Below, in pieces: positions 15,733 through 24,296 of a stretch of 42,072 nucleotides of DNA. This DNA is from an uncultured beta proteobacterium (GTDB taxonomy: Bacteria > Pseudomonadota > Gammaproteobacteria > Burkholderiales > Burkholderiaceae_C). The translations under genes were made by a program, and so were the position numbers. Each line of letters begins with the position of its first letter. Position 1 is the first letter of the stretch. The notes under the pieces are model-generated. The model was not told where the DNA came from, did not search any database, and saw only the letters and a list, made by a program, of their open reading frames with translations. The stretch spans positions 1-42,072 of the forward strand of contig CAJAVE010000088.1 in the NCBI GenBank assembly GCA_903945325.1. Direction: 5' to 3'.

Positions 15733-17049
15733 ATGCATAGACGCAATTTTTTGGCAGCCAGTGCTGCATCCGCGCTGGCTACGTCCGTATTTGCCGATGA
15801 TGACAAAAAAAAGTCGTCAAGCACGCGAACAACTTCCGGCTCAACGCCCTTGGTAGTCCCCACCAGCACAACCGTCAAGGCCCGAGTCATCGTCATCGGC
15901 GGTGGCATGGCCGGTACCACGGTGGCCAAGTACCTCCGGCTTTGGGGCGACAGCATCGAAGTCACCCTGGTGGAACGCATGCCTACCTACACCTCCAACA
16001 TCATGAGCAGCCTGGTCCTCACAGGCCAGCGCACGATGGCAAGCCTGACTTACAAATACGACACGCTGCGCAGCAAGTACGGTGTCACCACGGTGTTTGG
16101 TGAAGTGGTTTCGGTCGACCCCGTCGACGCCAAAGTGACATTGCGCGACGGAACCGTCCTAAGCGCAGACCGCATTGTGATGGCACCCGGAATCACCTTT
16201 GACACAGTTGAAGGCCTGGGCACGTCCAACAAGATGCCCCACGCCTGGGTCGCAGGTCCCCAAACCAGTTTGCTGGCCAGCCAGCTGGGCGCCATGCGCG
16301 CCGGCGGCGTGGCGATTCTGACCATTCCCAAGGTGCCGTATCGCTGCCCCCCCGGCCCGTACGAGCGTGCTTGCCTGGTGGCGGACTGGCTGCGGGTCAA
16401 GAAGCCCGGATCCAAGCTGATTGTGCTGGACGCCAACGACGATATTGTGGTGGAAAAGGACAACTTCACCAACGCCTTCCTGGGAATACATGGCAACGTG
16501 ATTGAGTACCACAACAAAGCCGAAGTGCTCAGCGTGAACACGAACACCATGACCCTGTACACCACCGGCGGTGGCACGTTTACGGGCGATGTCGTCAACA
16601 TGATTCCACGCCAGCGCGCGGGCGGCCTGATTGAGGCAACCGGCTTGAACAATTCCATTGATGGGCGCTTTGCCGGGGTCAACGTGCTGAGCTACGCCAG
16701 TACGACGCCCGGCGCCAGCAAGGTGCACATCATCGGCGACTCCAGTGCGACGACCCAGCCTAAAGCGGGCCACGTCGCCAACCAGGAGGCCAAGGTCTGT
16801 GCTGATGCGTTGACCCGCATATTTGCCGGTGGCAGCCCGGACGCGGCGCCCGTGACCAACTCGGCCTGCTTCTCGACCATCACGACCACACAGGCTTCGT
16901 GGCTGCACGCGATGTACCAATATGACCCGAAATCAGGAACGATGGTGGCGGTACCCGCCGCGACCGGCGCCTCGGTTGGCTGGAACGCTGAGTCCTTTAA
17001 AGACATGGGCAAGTGGTTTGGTGCTTTGATGGCCGATACCTTCGCCTGA
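15733..17049 (+). CDS. FCSD-type flavoprotein (sulfide dehydrogenase FccB/SoxF-like)
   Basis: 438 residues. It starts with a twin-arginine signal (RRNFLAAS), then an FAD-binding Rossmann motif VIVIGGGMAGTTVAKYL (51-67). The conserved FCSD segment VPYRCPPGPYERAC (201-214) and a C-terminal Cys (NSACFSTI, Cys379) correspond to the redox-active disulfide of flavocytochrome c sulfide dehydrogenase. However, the segment where Allochromatium FccB attaches FAD through a Cys reads PTYTSNIMSS (84-92) with Asn at the expected place, so FAD is probably not covalently bound by that residue. Expected reaction: periplasmic oxidation of sulfide or a related sulfur compound, electrons going to the cytochrome encoded just before. 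Substrate is not proven. GGAG stands 7 bases before the ATG at 15733. Confidence 0.85.
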   Translation: MHRRNFLAASAASALATSVFADDDKKKSSSTRTTSGSTPLVVPTSTTVKARVIVIGGGMAGTTVAKYLRLWGDSIEVTLVERMPTYTSNIMSSLVLTGQRTMASLTYKYDTLRSKYGVTTVFGEVVSVDPVDAKVTLRDGTVLSADRIVMAPGITFDTVEGLGTSNKMPHAWVAGPQTSLLASQLGAMRAGGVAILTIPKVPYRCPPGPYERACLVADWLRVKKPGSKLIVLDANDDIVVEKDNFTNAFLGIHGNVIEYHNKAEVLSVNTNTMTLYTTGGGTFTGDVVNMIPRQRAGGLIEATGLNNSIDGRFAGVNVLSYASTTPGASKVHIIGDSSATTQPKAGHVANQEAKVCADALTRIFAGGSPDAAPVTNSACFSTITTTQASWLHAMYQYDPKSGTMVAVPAATGASVGWNAESFKDMGKWFGALMADTFA

Positions 17050-17070
17050 CGCTCGGGAGATAATCACGGC

Positions 17071-17742
17071 ATGCGCATCCTGCTCGCCGAAGACGACTCC
17101 CTCTTGGGCGACGGGTTGCGTGCCGGGTTGCGTCAGCTCGGATTCCTAGTTGACTGGGTGCGCGATGGTGAGGCTGCAGAGCGCGAATTGCGCGCGCAGC
17201 CCTACACGGCCGCTGTGCTGGACCTTGGCTTGCCGCGCAAAGACGGGCTACAGGTCCTGGCCGCCATCCGCGCGGCGAAGATTGCAACCCCCGTTTTGGT
17301 GTTGACCGCGCGCGACACCGTGCCTGACCGAATCCTGGGATTGGACATGGGCGCCGATGACTACGTGGTCAAGCCCGTTGATTTGCATGAACTGGCAGCG
17401 CGCTTGCGCGCTCTGGTGCGCCGGGCACATGGCCAGCCGCACGAATGCTTGGCAGCCCAGGACGTGGTACTGGACCCGGCCTCGCGCACCGTGCGCAAGG
17501 CGGACGTTCCAGTCACCCTGTCAAACCGGGAGTTCGACTTGCTACAGGCCTTCCTGCTGGGCGCAGGAAGGGTACTGTCGCGCGAACAGCTGGAGCAGCA
17601 GCTGTACAGCTGGGGGCAGGAGGTGGACAGCAATGCCATTGAAGTGCATATCCACAACCTGCGTCGCAAGCTGGGAAATACGCTGATACATACCGTGCGC
17701 GGCGTCGGTTACACACTGCTGCGCGAACCGGCCAATCCATGA
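17071..17742 (+). CDS. OmpR-family response regulator (QseB/TctD-like)
   Basis: 223 residues: receiver domain 1-115 with AEDD, phospho-acceptor Asp51 (AVLDLGLPRKDG), Thr in LVLTARD and Lys in DYVVKPVDLHEL; winged-helix domain about 125-218 with LSNREFDLLQAFLL and VEVHIHNLRRKLG-like recognition helix (here IEVHIHNLRRKLG) and the final TVRGVGYTL wing. It is 21 bases after the flavoprotein gene and 4 bases before its kinase, so it belongs to the redox gene block. It most likely controls the upstream cytochrome genes; a TTAAG-type direct repeat before shp supports this. Confidence 0.93.
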   Translation: MRILLAEDDSLLGDGLRAGLRQLGFLVDWVRDGEAAERELRAQPYTAAVLDLGLPRKDGLQVLAAIRAAKIATPVLVLTARDTVPDRILGLDMGADDYVVKPVDLHELAARLRALVRRAHGQPHECLAAQDVVLDPASRTVRKADVPVTLSNREFDLLQAFLLGAGRVLSREQLEQQLYSWGQEVDSNAIEVHIHNLRRKLGNTLIHTVRGVGYTLLREPANP

Positions 17743-17746
17743 CGCC

Positions 17747-19090
17747 ATGATCCTGGCTCCACACTCCCTGCAACGCAGGCTCCTGATGTTGGTTCTGGGA
17801 GTGGTCACTATCGTGTGGCTTGCAACAGCCGCACTGACCTGGCTGGATGTGCGCCATGAATTGGACGAGTTACTGGACGGGCACCTGGCACAAGCGGCGG
17901 CGATTCTGGTGGTGCAACAGGGTCAGGAAATGGATGGTGACCACGACAGTGTCGACGCGCCATCTTTGCACCGCTATGCACCCATGGTTGCGTTTCAGGT
18001 ATTCCACGAAGGGCGACTTTCCATGCGTTCGACCAACGCGCCGCAAGCGGCAATGGCGGGCGTTGACAGCGACTTCAGGTCAGGCTTTGAAACAGTTCAG
18101 ATCGAGGGGACTGCGTGGCGTGTGTTCTCAACCTACGGGGCCGAGCGCGACGTGCATGTCTACGTCGGCGAAGAGACGGACTCACGCGCTCACATTCTGT
18201 GGGCTGTTTTGCGCAGCACCTTGCTACCGATGGCAACTGCGTTACCCTTGCTAGCGCTCGCTTTGTGGTGGGCCATTCACCGCAGCGTGGCGCCCATGCG
18301 TCGCCTTGGGGTCACACTCGCCCGACGCGAACCGATGGCGCTCACCCGACTTGAAATGGACGGGGCGCCGACAGAAATTGCGCCCATGGTGGACGCCCTC
18401 AACAGCCTGTTCGAGCGCATGGGTAACCTGCTCGAATCCGAACGACGATTTACGGCAGACGCATCCCACGAACTGCGGACACCCATTGCAGCCATACGGA
18501 CCCAAGCCCAGGTGGCTCTCGGTGAAACCGACGTTGCACTGCGCCGCCATGCGCTCCGCAACACCCTGGAAGGCTGCGACCGCGCCATCCGTCTGGTAGA
18601 CCAATTGCTGACCCTCTCGCGTCTGGAGGCATCGTCCGTACCCGTGATGGAAAGTATTGATTTAGCGGTTCTGGTTCGGCGCGTGGTAGCGGACATTGCT
18701 CCCAAAGCCATTTCAAAAGGCCAATCGCTGGAGTTTGATTGCGCAGAGCCGTGCCACGTGCCCGGAAATGAAACGCTATTGGCGGTTCTGGTTCGCAACC
18801 TGGTGGACAACGCCGTGCGCTACGGCCCCACATCGGCGAGGGTCACCATTACCCTGAGACAACGTGACGACGGAAGGATGATCTTGCAGGTCGAAGACAG
18901 CGGAGCGGGCTTGTCTGACGGCGACCTCCTTCGCTTGGGAGAGCGCTTCTTCAGAGTTCCCGGAAATGACGAAAATGGCAGTGGTCTGGGCTGGTCTATC
19001 GTGAAGCGGATTGCCATCGTGCACCAAATGCAGCTGAGTGCCACACGCTCTGCGAAGCTCGGCGGGCTCGCCGTCACGGTGGTCGTTTGA
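17747..19090 (+). CDS. Sensor histidine kinase (QseC/TctE-like), partner of the preceding regulator
   Basis: 447 residues. Membrane helices at about 12-34 and 162-182 enclose a roughly 125-residue periplasmic sensor; a short HAMP-like linker (RSVAPMRRLGVTLARR) leads to HisKA with His241 in DASHELRTPIAAIRTQ and an HATPase with NLVDNAVRYG, DSGAGLSDGDL, LGERFFRV and GSGLGWSIVKRI. It is the standard partner for QseB/TctD-type regulators and starts 4 bases after one. Sensor ligand unknown; given its position after SHP and FCSD genes, redox state, sulfur species, O2 or NO are reasonable guesses only. Confidence 0.93.
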   Translation: MILAPHSLQRRLLMLVLGVVTIVWLATAALTWLDVRHELDELLDGHLAQAAAILVVQQGQEMDGDHDSVDAPSLHRYAPMVAFQVFHEGRLSMRSTNAPQAAMAGVDSDFRSGFETVQIEGTAWRVFSTYGAERDVHVYVGEETDSRAHILWAVLRSTLLPMATALPLLALALWWAIHRSVAPMRRLGVTLARREPMALTRLEMDGAPTEIAPMVDALNSLFERMGNLLESERRFTADASHELRTPIAAIRTQAQVALGETDVALRRHALRNTLEGCDRAIRLVDQLLTLSRLEASSVPVMESIDLAVLVRRVVADIAPKAISKGQSLEFDCAEPCHVPGNETLLAVLVRNLVDNAVRYGPTSARVTITLRQRDDGRMILQVEDSGAGLSDGDLLRLGERFFRVPGNDENGSGLGWSIVKRIAIVHQMQLSATRSAKLGGLAVTVVV

Positions 19091-19271
19091 GCACTGTTTT
19101 GTATCGTCTCTGAGTCTCCCTCAGGTAGGATGGCATCCGTATCAGGGTGTGGAAATTACGGGTCCCGGAACACAGCCAACACCATAGTGGCGGCCTACAA
19201 TGCACAACCCATAACAACAGGGCACGGGGCCATGCGCCTAAGCATCGTCCTCACGCCACAGAGGATTCACA

Positions 19272-21629
19272 ATGCCAAATCAGACGCCGATTTCACCCAA
19301 GGCTCCGGTCTCCAGTTCCGCTGAAAAAAGCGCCCAGTTGCGCCAGGCGGCGCTGGAATACCACCAGTTTCCCACCCCCGGGAAAATAGCAATATCCGCA
19401 ACGAAGCAGCTGGTCAACCAGCACGACCTGGCCCTGGCTTATTCACCCGGCGTTGCTGCACCGTGTGAAGAGATTGTCAAAGACCCCAACAACGCATTCA
19501 AGTACACCAGCCGGGGCAACCTGGTAGCGGTCATCACCAACGGCACGGCCGTTCTGGGCCTTGGCGACATTGGACCCCTGGCAGCCAAGCCGGTAATGGA
19601 AGGCAAAGGCGTATTGTTCAAGAAATTTGCTGGCATTGATGTCTTTGATATCGAGATCAACGAGAAGCACGACCTGGACAAGCTGGTCGACATTATTGCG
19701 TCTATGGAGCCGACGTTCGGTGGCATCAATCTGGAAGACATCAAAGCGCCTGACTGCTTCTATGTAGAGCGAAAACTGCGTGAGCGCATGAAAATTCCGG
19801 TCTTTCATGATGACCAGCACGGCACCGCCATTGTGGTTGGCGCGGCCATTTTGAATGGCCTCAAGGTGGTCGGAAAAGACCCAAAAGAAGTGAAGTTGGT
19901 CACGTCAGGGGCTGGCGCTGCTGCTTTGGCGTGCTTGGGCTTGTTGGTCAAACTCGGCATCCAACGCGAAAACATCTGGGTTACCGACCTGGCTGGCCTG
20001 GTCTATGAGGGGCGCGTGGAATTGATGGACGCCGACAAGGCCGTTTTTGCTCAGCCAACCCATGCGCGAACCCTTCGCGACGCCATTGTCGACGCTGACA
20101 TCTTCTTGGGACTTTCCGCTGGTGGTGTTCTCAAGGCCGACATGGTTAGAACTATGGCGGCCAAGCCCCTGGTTTTTGCCTTGGCCAACCCGACGCCAGA
20201 GATACTGCCCGAAGAAGTGCAAGCCGTGCGCGACGACGCCATCATCGCCACCGGCCGCACCGACTACCCCAATCAGGTCAACAACGTCCTGTGTTTCCCC
20301 TACATTTTTCGGGGCGCGCTGGACGCCGGGGCATCAACCATCACATTGGAGATGGAAATCGCGGCCGTGCACGCCATCGCAGACCTTGCGCAGGCTGAGC
20401 AAAGCGAAGTAGTCGCGGCGGCCTATTCCGGCGAGCAGCTCGCCTTCGGACCCGATTATCTGATTCCCAAGCCCTTCGACCCCCGCTTGATGATGAAGAT
20501 CGCGCCTGCCGTGGCCAAAGCGGCTGCGGACAGTGGTGTCGCCTTGCGTCCGATTGCCGACATGGATGCTTACCGGGAAAAGCTGCAGAGCTTTGTGTAT
20601 GCCTCCGGCACTACCATGAAGCCCATTTTCACCGCGGCCAAGAAGGCGCTCAAGAAACGTGTGGCCTATGCCGAAGGCGAAGACGAGCGCGTGCTGCGAG
20701 CGGCCCAGATCGTGGTCGACGAGCGACTGGCGCTGCCTACCCTGATTGGCCGCCCATCCGTCATCGCCGAACGGGTGGAGAAGTTTGGACTGCGACTGAA
20801 AGAGGGCGTGGATTACAACGTGGTTAACGTGGAGCTGGATCACCGCTACCGGGATTTCTGGCAGACCTACCACCGCATGACCGAGCGCAAGGGCATCACC
20901 GCACAGGTCGCCAAGATCGAGATGCGCCGCCGCCTGACCCTGATTGGCTCTATGCTGCTGCATAAGGGGGATGTCGATGGCATGATTTGCGGAACCTGGG
21001 GAACCACCGCACTGCACTTGCAGTACATCGACCAGGTCATTGGCAAGCGCACCTCCGTCGGCATGGATGCGGCGATGGACGTGCCTATTTATGCCTGCAT
21101 GAACGGGCTGATGCTGCCGGGGCGCCAGGTCTTTATTGTTGATACCCACGTGAACTACGACCCCTCAGCGCGAGAACTCGCCAAGATAACCATTATGGCT
21201 GCAGGAGAAATGCGTCGATTTGGCTTTAAGCCTAAGGCAGCCTTGCTCAGCCACTCCAGCTTTGGCAGCAGCAACGAGCCCAGTGCTCTGAAGATGCGCC
21301 AGACGCTAGCGCTGCTTCAGCAGCAAGCGCCGTGGCTGGAAGTGGATGGTGAAATGCATGGAGATGTCGCTTTGGATGGTGTAGCCCGCACAGCACTCAT
21401 GCCCAACAGTTCGCTGCAAGGCGATGCCAATTTGCTGGTCATGCCCAACATCGATGCAGCTAATATTGCTTACAACCTGCTGAAAACCGCCGCGGGGGGC
21501 AACATTGCCATTGGCCCAGTGCTTTTGGGAGCTGCCAAACCGGTGCATGTCCTCACGGCGAGCACCACCGTGCGTCGAATCGTAAATATGACAGCGCTCA
21601 CTGTGGCTGATGCAAATGCGGTTCGTTAG
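19272..21629 (+). CDS. maeB: NADP-dependent malic enzyme with phosphotransacetylase-like C-domain
   Basis: 785 residues, the size of MaeB. Residues about 20-435 are malic enzyme: [38 protein letters not shown] (metal/substrate site) and the NADP fold [16 protein letters not shown]. Residues about 455-775 resemble phosphotransacetylase ([53 protein letters not shown]), which in MaeB is regulatory rather than catalytic and responds to acetyl-CoA. Reaction: oxidative decarboxylation of malate to pyruvate with NADPH production. It stands alone, 181 bases after the kinase, AGAGGA before its ATG, and is closed by a strong terminator. Confidence 0.97.
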   Translation: MPNQTPISPKAPVSSSAEKSAQLRQAALEYHQFPTPGKIAISATKQLVNQHDLALAYSPGVAAPCEEIVKDPNNAFKYTSRGNLVAVITNGTAVLGLGDIGPLAAKPVMEGKGVLFKKFAGIDVFDIEINEKHDLDKLVDIIASMEPTFGGINLEDIKAPDCFYVERKLRERMKIPVFHDDQHGTAIVVGAAILNGLKVVGKDPKEVKLVTSGAGAAALACLGLLVKLGIQRENIWVTDLAGLVYEGRVELMDADKAVFAQPTHARTLRDAIVDADIFLGLSAGGVLKADMVRTMAAKPLVFALANPTPEILPEEVQAVRDDAIIATGRTDYPNQVNNVLCFPYIFRGALDAGASTITLEMEIAAVHAIADLAQAEQSEVVAAAYSGEQLAFGPDYLIPKPFDPRLMMKIAPAVAKAAADSGVALRPIADMDAYREKLQSFVYASGTTMKPIFTAAKKALKKRVAYAEGEDERVLRAAQIVVDERLALPTLIGRPSVIAERVEKFGLRLKEGVDYNVVNVELDHRYRDFWQTYHRMTERKGITAQVAKIEMRRRLTLIGSMLLHKGDVDGMICGTWGTTALHLQYIDQVIGKRTSVGMDAAMDVPIYACMNGLMLPGRQVFIVDTHVNYDPSARELAKITIMAAGEMRRFGFKPKAALLSHSSFGSSNEPSALKMRQTLALLQQQAPWLEVDGEMHGDVALDGVARTALMPNSSLQGDANLLVMPNIDAANIAYNLLKTAAGGNIAIGPVLLGAAKPVHVLTASTTVRRIVNMTALTVADANAVR

Positions 21630-21675
21630 TCTCTCCAGAAGCAGTTAGTACACACTCACAGCCCAAAAAAACGGA

Positions 21676-21714
21676 AAGGCCTTGCCTAAAATTTGGGCAA
21701 GGCCTTGCTTTTTT
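21676..21714 (+). terminator. Rho-independent terminator of maeB
   Basis: AAGGCCTTGCC pairs perfectly with GGCAAGGCCTT across a 9-base loop and is followed by GCTTTTTT. It lies 47 bases after the maeB stop. An A-run before the stem could let it work on the other strand too, though no minus-strand gene ends here. Confidence 0.93.
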
Positions 21715-21750
21715 GGGTGAAATACGCGACACTGCCTCCCTTGCATTTAT

Positions 21751-21762
21751 CGGGTTAACCCG
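21751..21762. promoter_or_regulatory. 12-base palindrome CGGGTTAACCCG before the RNase gene
   Basis: A perfect self-complementary 12-mer 18 bases before the RNase start codon. It has no loop and so is unlikely to be a terminator hairpin. Its place just ahead of the ribosome site suits an operator that keeps a toxic RNase gene in check, but the binding protein is unknown. Confidence 0.3.
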
Positions 21763-21780
21763 GGGTTTTTGAGGGATGAG

Positions 21781-22179
21781 ATGGTGCGCAAAGGGTTTGT
21801 AAAGTTAGTGCTTGCCAGCTTTTTGTTGGTCCTGACGATGGTGTTGTGTGGCGGTGTACAGGCAAGGGAATGGGCCGCAACATCCGCGATAAGCACCACG
21901 GTTGCACTGAACGAACTACCCTCGCAGGGAATCGAAATCTACCGTTTGATCCACCAGGGTGGACCTTTTCCATATGGAAAAGACGGTACGGTTTTTGGCA
22001 ATCGGGAACGCTTGTTGCCTGCTCAAAAGCGGGGGTACTACCGTGAATACACCGTCAAAACACCCCGATCCGGTAACCGTGGTGCCCGTCGAATTGTGTG
22101 TGGAGGCCCAGCCACTACACCAGACACCTGTTTTTACACGGCCGACCATTACGCGAGTTTTCGCAAAATTGTGCCGTGA
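21781..22179 (+). CDS. Secreted guanyl-specific ribonuclease (barnase/RNase Sa family)
   Basis: 132 residues: a signal peptide (VKLVLASFLLVLTMVL, cut near VQA-REW) and a mature RNase domain of about 104 residues. The catalytic set is visible: Glu89 in YYREYTV, Arg103/104 in GARRIV and His123 in TADHYASF, equal to Glu73, Arg87 and His102 of barnase. Cys107 and Cys117 could form the disulfide seen in RNase Sa-like enzymes. It cleaves RNA after guanine. The barstar inhibitor gene follows by 35 bases. ATG at 21781 was chosen since GAGG precedes it; the upstream TTG in the same frame is less likely. Whether it is a nutrient-scavenging exoenzyme or an antagonistic toxin cannot be told; no delivery domain is attached. 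Confidence 0.92.
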   Translation: MVRKGFVKLVLASFLLVLTMVLCGGVQAREWAATSAISTTVALNELPSQGIEIYRLIHQGGPFPYGKDGTVFGNRERLLPAQKRGYYREYTVKTPRSGNRGARRIVCGGPATTPDTCFYTADHYASFRKIVP

Positions 22180-22214
22180 ATCGAATTTATACCTTTTAAG
22201 AAAGAGAAGCGGGA

Positions 22215-22616
22215 ATGGACATGCCACTTCGAACAGTTAGAACCAACATCGTGCAGTCGATTCGGGCCTTCAGGGTGCCCGATTTGCAGGAGGCTGCCCA
22301 GGCTTTGGGGCACCACTTTTTGTATGCCAACCTGGCAGAAGCACAAACCAAGCAAGATGTGTTGGACCTGATTGGCCAGCAATTCAAACTGCCAGCCCAC
22401 GTCGGTAAGAACTTTGATGCCCTGTACGACAGCATGACCGACCCGGTGCACAAGTCCGGCCCCCAGCCCGGCTTTATCACCGTGCTGGAGCACATACCCG
22501 CGAACACGAAATTTGATAAAGAAGCGCGCGAGCAATTGCTCGACATCTTCCGCGACACCGCAGACTATTGGGGAGACCGGAAAATTCCGTTTAGATGCTT
22601 CTATTCTTTTCTGTAG
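22215..22616 (+). CDS. Barstar-family ribonuclease inhibitor
   Basis: 133 residues with no signal peptide, so cytoplasmic. The barstar core is clear: LGHHFLYANLAEAQTKQDVLD, then the binding helix GKNFDALYDSMTD with Asp68 and Asp72 at the places of barstar Asp35 and Asp39 (Tyr71 replaces Trp38). Barstar plugs the RNase active site with this helix. It has an N-terminal extension of about 30 residues compared with the 90-residue Bacillus protein. It lies directly behind the RNase gene, as immunity to enzyme that fails to be exported. The start may be 22215 or the ATG two codons on. Confidence 0.93.
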   Translation: MDMPLRTVRTNIVQSIRAFRVPDLQEAAQALGHHFLYANLAEAQTKQDVLDLIGQQFKLPAHVGKNFDALYDSMTDPVHKSGPQPGFITVLEHIPANTKFDKEAREQLLDIFRDTADYWGDRKIPFRCFYSFL

Positions 22617-22942
22617 CCCGTTCTGCACACACCAGCCAAGCAGAACGGGCGAACGAGGCAAGCGGTACCGCACTTCAAACCCCGGCGATTTCGGGTATTG
22701 AGATGACGACCGAGACCGGCGAAAGGATGCCGACCGACAAGTTGTTGGACGTGTCCCCATTTGCGCTGCGAATGAGCAGCCCCTTTAACTCCGGATACTG
22801 GCTGGCTGCCGCCTGAGTCCAACGGATACCAACGCTGTCTACACGACAGTGTCATAGTGTCGACAAATAGCCCATCCCCGCGATGGGCTATCTTCGCTTG
22901 GCGCTGTACTATCATCCCTCCACCACTACGACACCCCTTGGG
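22617..22942. other. Gene-poor spacer with two perfect inverted repeats
   Basis: About 325 bases without a supported gene. It opens with CCCGTTCTGC...GCAGAACGGG (22617-22626 and 22640-22649, 13-base loop), which begins at the base after the barstar stop; and it ends with ATAGCCCATC-CCCGC-GATGGGCTAT (22867-22891). Neither has a T-run, but both are well placed to end or protect the RNase/barstar transcript. A short frame between them (ending at 22816) has no start site of quality. Confidence 0.5.
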
Positions 22943-24265
22943 ATGGGATTCCTCGCCAACCTGCTGCCAGCCTCAATCAAACGAAGGCTCATTTCATTTT
23001 TGGGAGGGCCCAGCGATGACCGCTTCGCGCGTGTATTCCATGCCAGCCCGGACTGGATCGTCATCACCCGGCTAAGCGATGGACTGATCGTGGACGTCAA
23101 TCAGGGGTTCGTAACCATCAGCGGTTTTGCAGTCGGAGATGTGTTGGGGCACCATATGTCCGAGTTCGACGTATGGGCACATCCTGAGCAACGCAAGACC
23201 TTGGTCGACGGGCTCACGTGCCACGGATTCGCACGCGACACACTGGTCCAGCTTCGGCGGCGCGATGGAACGGTGCGTGACTGTCTGGTCAATGCAACAC
23301 TGCTGGTCCTGCAAGGTGACACCCACACGCATGCCGTTTGGATTGCGCGTGACGTAACCGAGCAACGACGCATACAAGAAGAAGTCCAGAACCTCAACGC
23401 CGAGCTGGAAGTGCGCGTCACCCGGCGCACCGCCGATCTGGAGTGTGCCAATCAGGAACTAACGCTAACATTGGCCAACCTGAAGACGACCAAAGACCAA
23501 CTGGTGCAGTCCGAAAAAATGGCCGCACTGGGCGCCCTGGTGGCGGGTGTAGCGCACGAGCTCAACACACCCATCGGCAACGGACTCACAGTCGCCAGTT
23601 CCCTGCAATACCGCGTTCAGGAATTCGATGCCCTGATGGGCTCAGGTATGAAGCGCTCTGACCTTGCCACGTTTGTAGAGGACACCCGACAGGCCGCCGA
23701 TATCATGGCCCGAAATCTAGCTCGGGCGGGGGCACTGGTCACCAGTTTCAAACAGGTTGCAGTGGACCAGACCAGTTCGCAGAGGCGACACTTCTCTTTG
23801 ATCGTTCTGGTTTCGGAAATTTTACTCACGCTGAGCCCGTCCATTCGCAAGTCCGGCTGCACCGTGACTACTGAAATTGCCGATAACCTGCAGATGGACA
23901 GCTACCCCGGGCCATTGGGACAGGTGCTCACCAACCTGGTCAACAACGCCATGGTGCACGGCTACCGGGAAATGCCCTGCGGTCCAATCGCCATCACCGC
24001 ACAATGCACCGGCCCCAATCAGCTACGATTGAAGGTTAGTGACAGCGGTCACGGCATTCTGAAATCCGACCTGACCCATGTATTTGAGCCCTTTTTTACA
24101 ACCCGCATGGGCCAAGGTGGTTCCGGATTGGGTCTGCATATCGTGCACAACCTCGTCACCAGTGTGCTCGGGGGGCAAATCACGGTCCAAAGCGAAGCCG
24201 GGCACGGTGCTGTATTCACGCTCGTGCTACCAACCTCTGCGCCCGGGCAGACAGGTAGCTTGTAA
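22943..24265 (+). CDS. Cytoplasmic PAS-domain orphan histidine kinase
   Basis: 440 residues from the ATG at 22943 (an ATG 60 bases earlier sits inside a hairpin). No membrane helix is evident. A PAS domain (about 25-150: FHASPDWIVITRLSDGLIVDVNQGF, here split as ASPDWIVITRL and VDVNQGFVTISGF; WIARDVTEQRRI at its end) leads through a coiled coil to HisKA with His205 in GVAHELNTPIGNG and an HATPase (LVNNAMVHGY, DSGHGIL, VFEPFFTTRMG, GGSGLGLHIVHN). No receiver or regulator gene is adjacent. The catalytic core closely matches those of the kinases at 1048 and 10977. The 32 bases to hemN make joint transcription with it likely. Confidence 0.88.
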   Translation: MGFLANLLPASIKRRLISFLGGPSDDRFARVFHASPDWIVITRLSDGLIVDVNQGFVTISGFAVGDVLGHHMSEFDVWAHPEQRKTLVDGLTCHGFARDTLVQLRRRDGTVRDCLVNATLLVLQGDTHTHAVWIARDVTEQRRIQEEVQNLNAELEVRVTRRTADLECANQELTLTLANLKTTKDQLVQSEKMAALGALVAGVAHELNTPIGNGLTVASSLQYRVQEFDALMGSGMKRSDLATFVEDTRQAADIMARNLARAGALVTSFKQVAVDQTSSQRRHFSLIVLVSEILLTLSPSIRKSGCTVTTEIADNLQMDSYPGPLGQVLTNLVNNAMVHGYREMPCGPIAITAQCTGPNQLRLKVSDSGHGILKSDLTHVFEPFFTTRMGQGGSGLGLHIVHNLVTSVLGGQITVQSEAGHGAVFTLVLPTSAPGQTGSL

Positions 24266-24296
24266 CCGCCTTTGAAAGATGTTTAAGGACTCCGCA

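Noticed and set aside
22595-22816. Short plus-strand frame after barstar ending NSGYWLAAA
   Set aside because: Starts within barstar, no ribosome site at internal ATGs, no family recognised.
22817-22866. Imperfect dyad CGACAGTGTCATAGTGTCG before the PAS kinase
   Set aside because: Arms match over only five bases before a mismatch; too weak to call an operator.
24270-24290. TTGAAAGATGTTTAA before hemN as an FNR/Anr site
   Set aside because: It does not match TTGAT-N4-ATCAA in spacing or right half; anaerobic control of hemN is likely from the family but not shown by this site.
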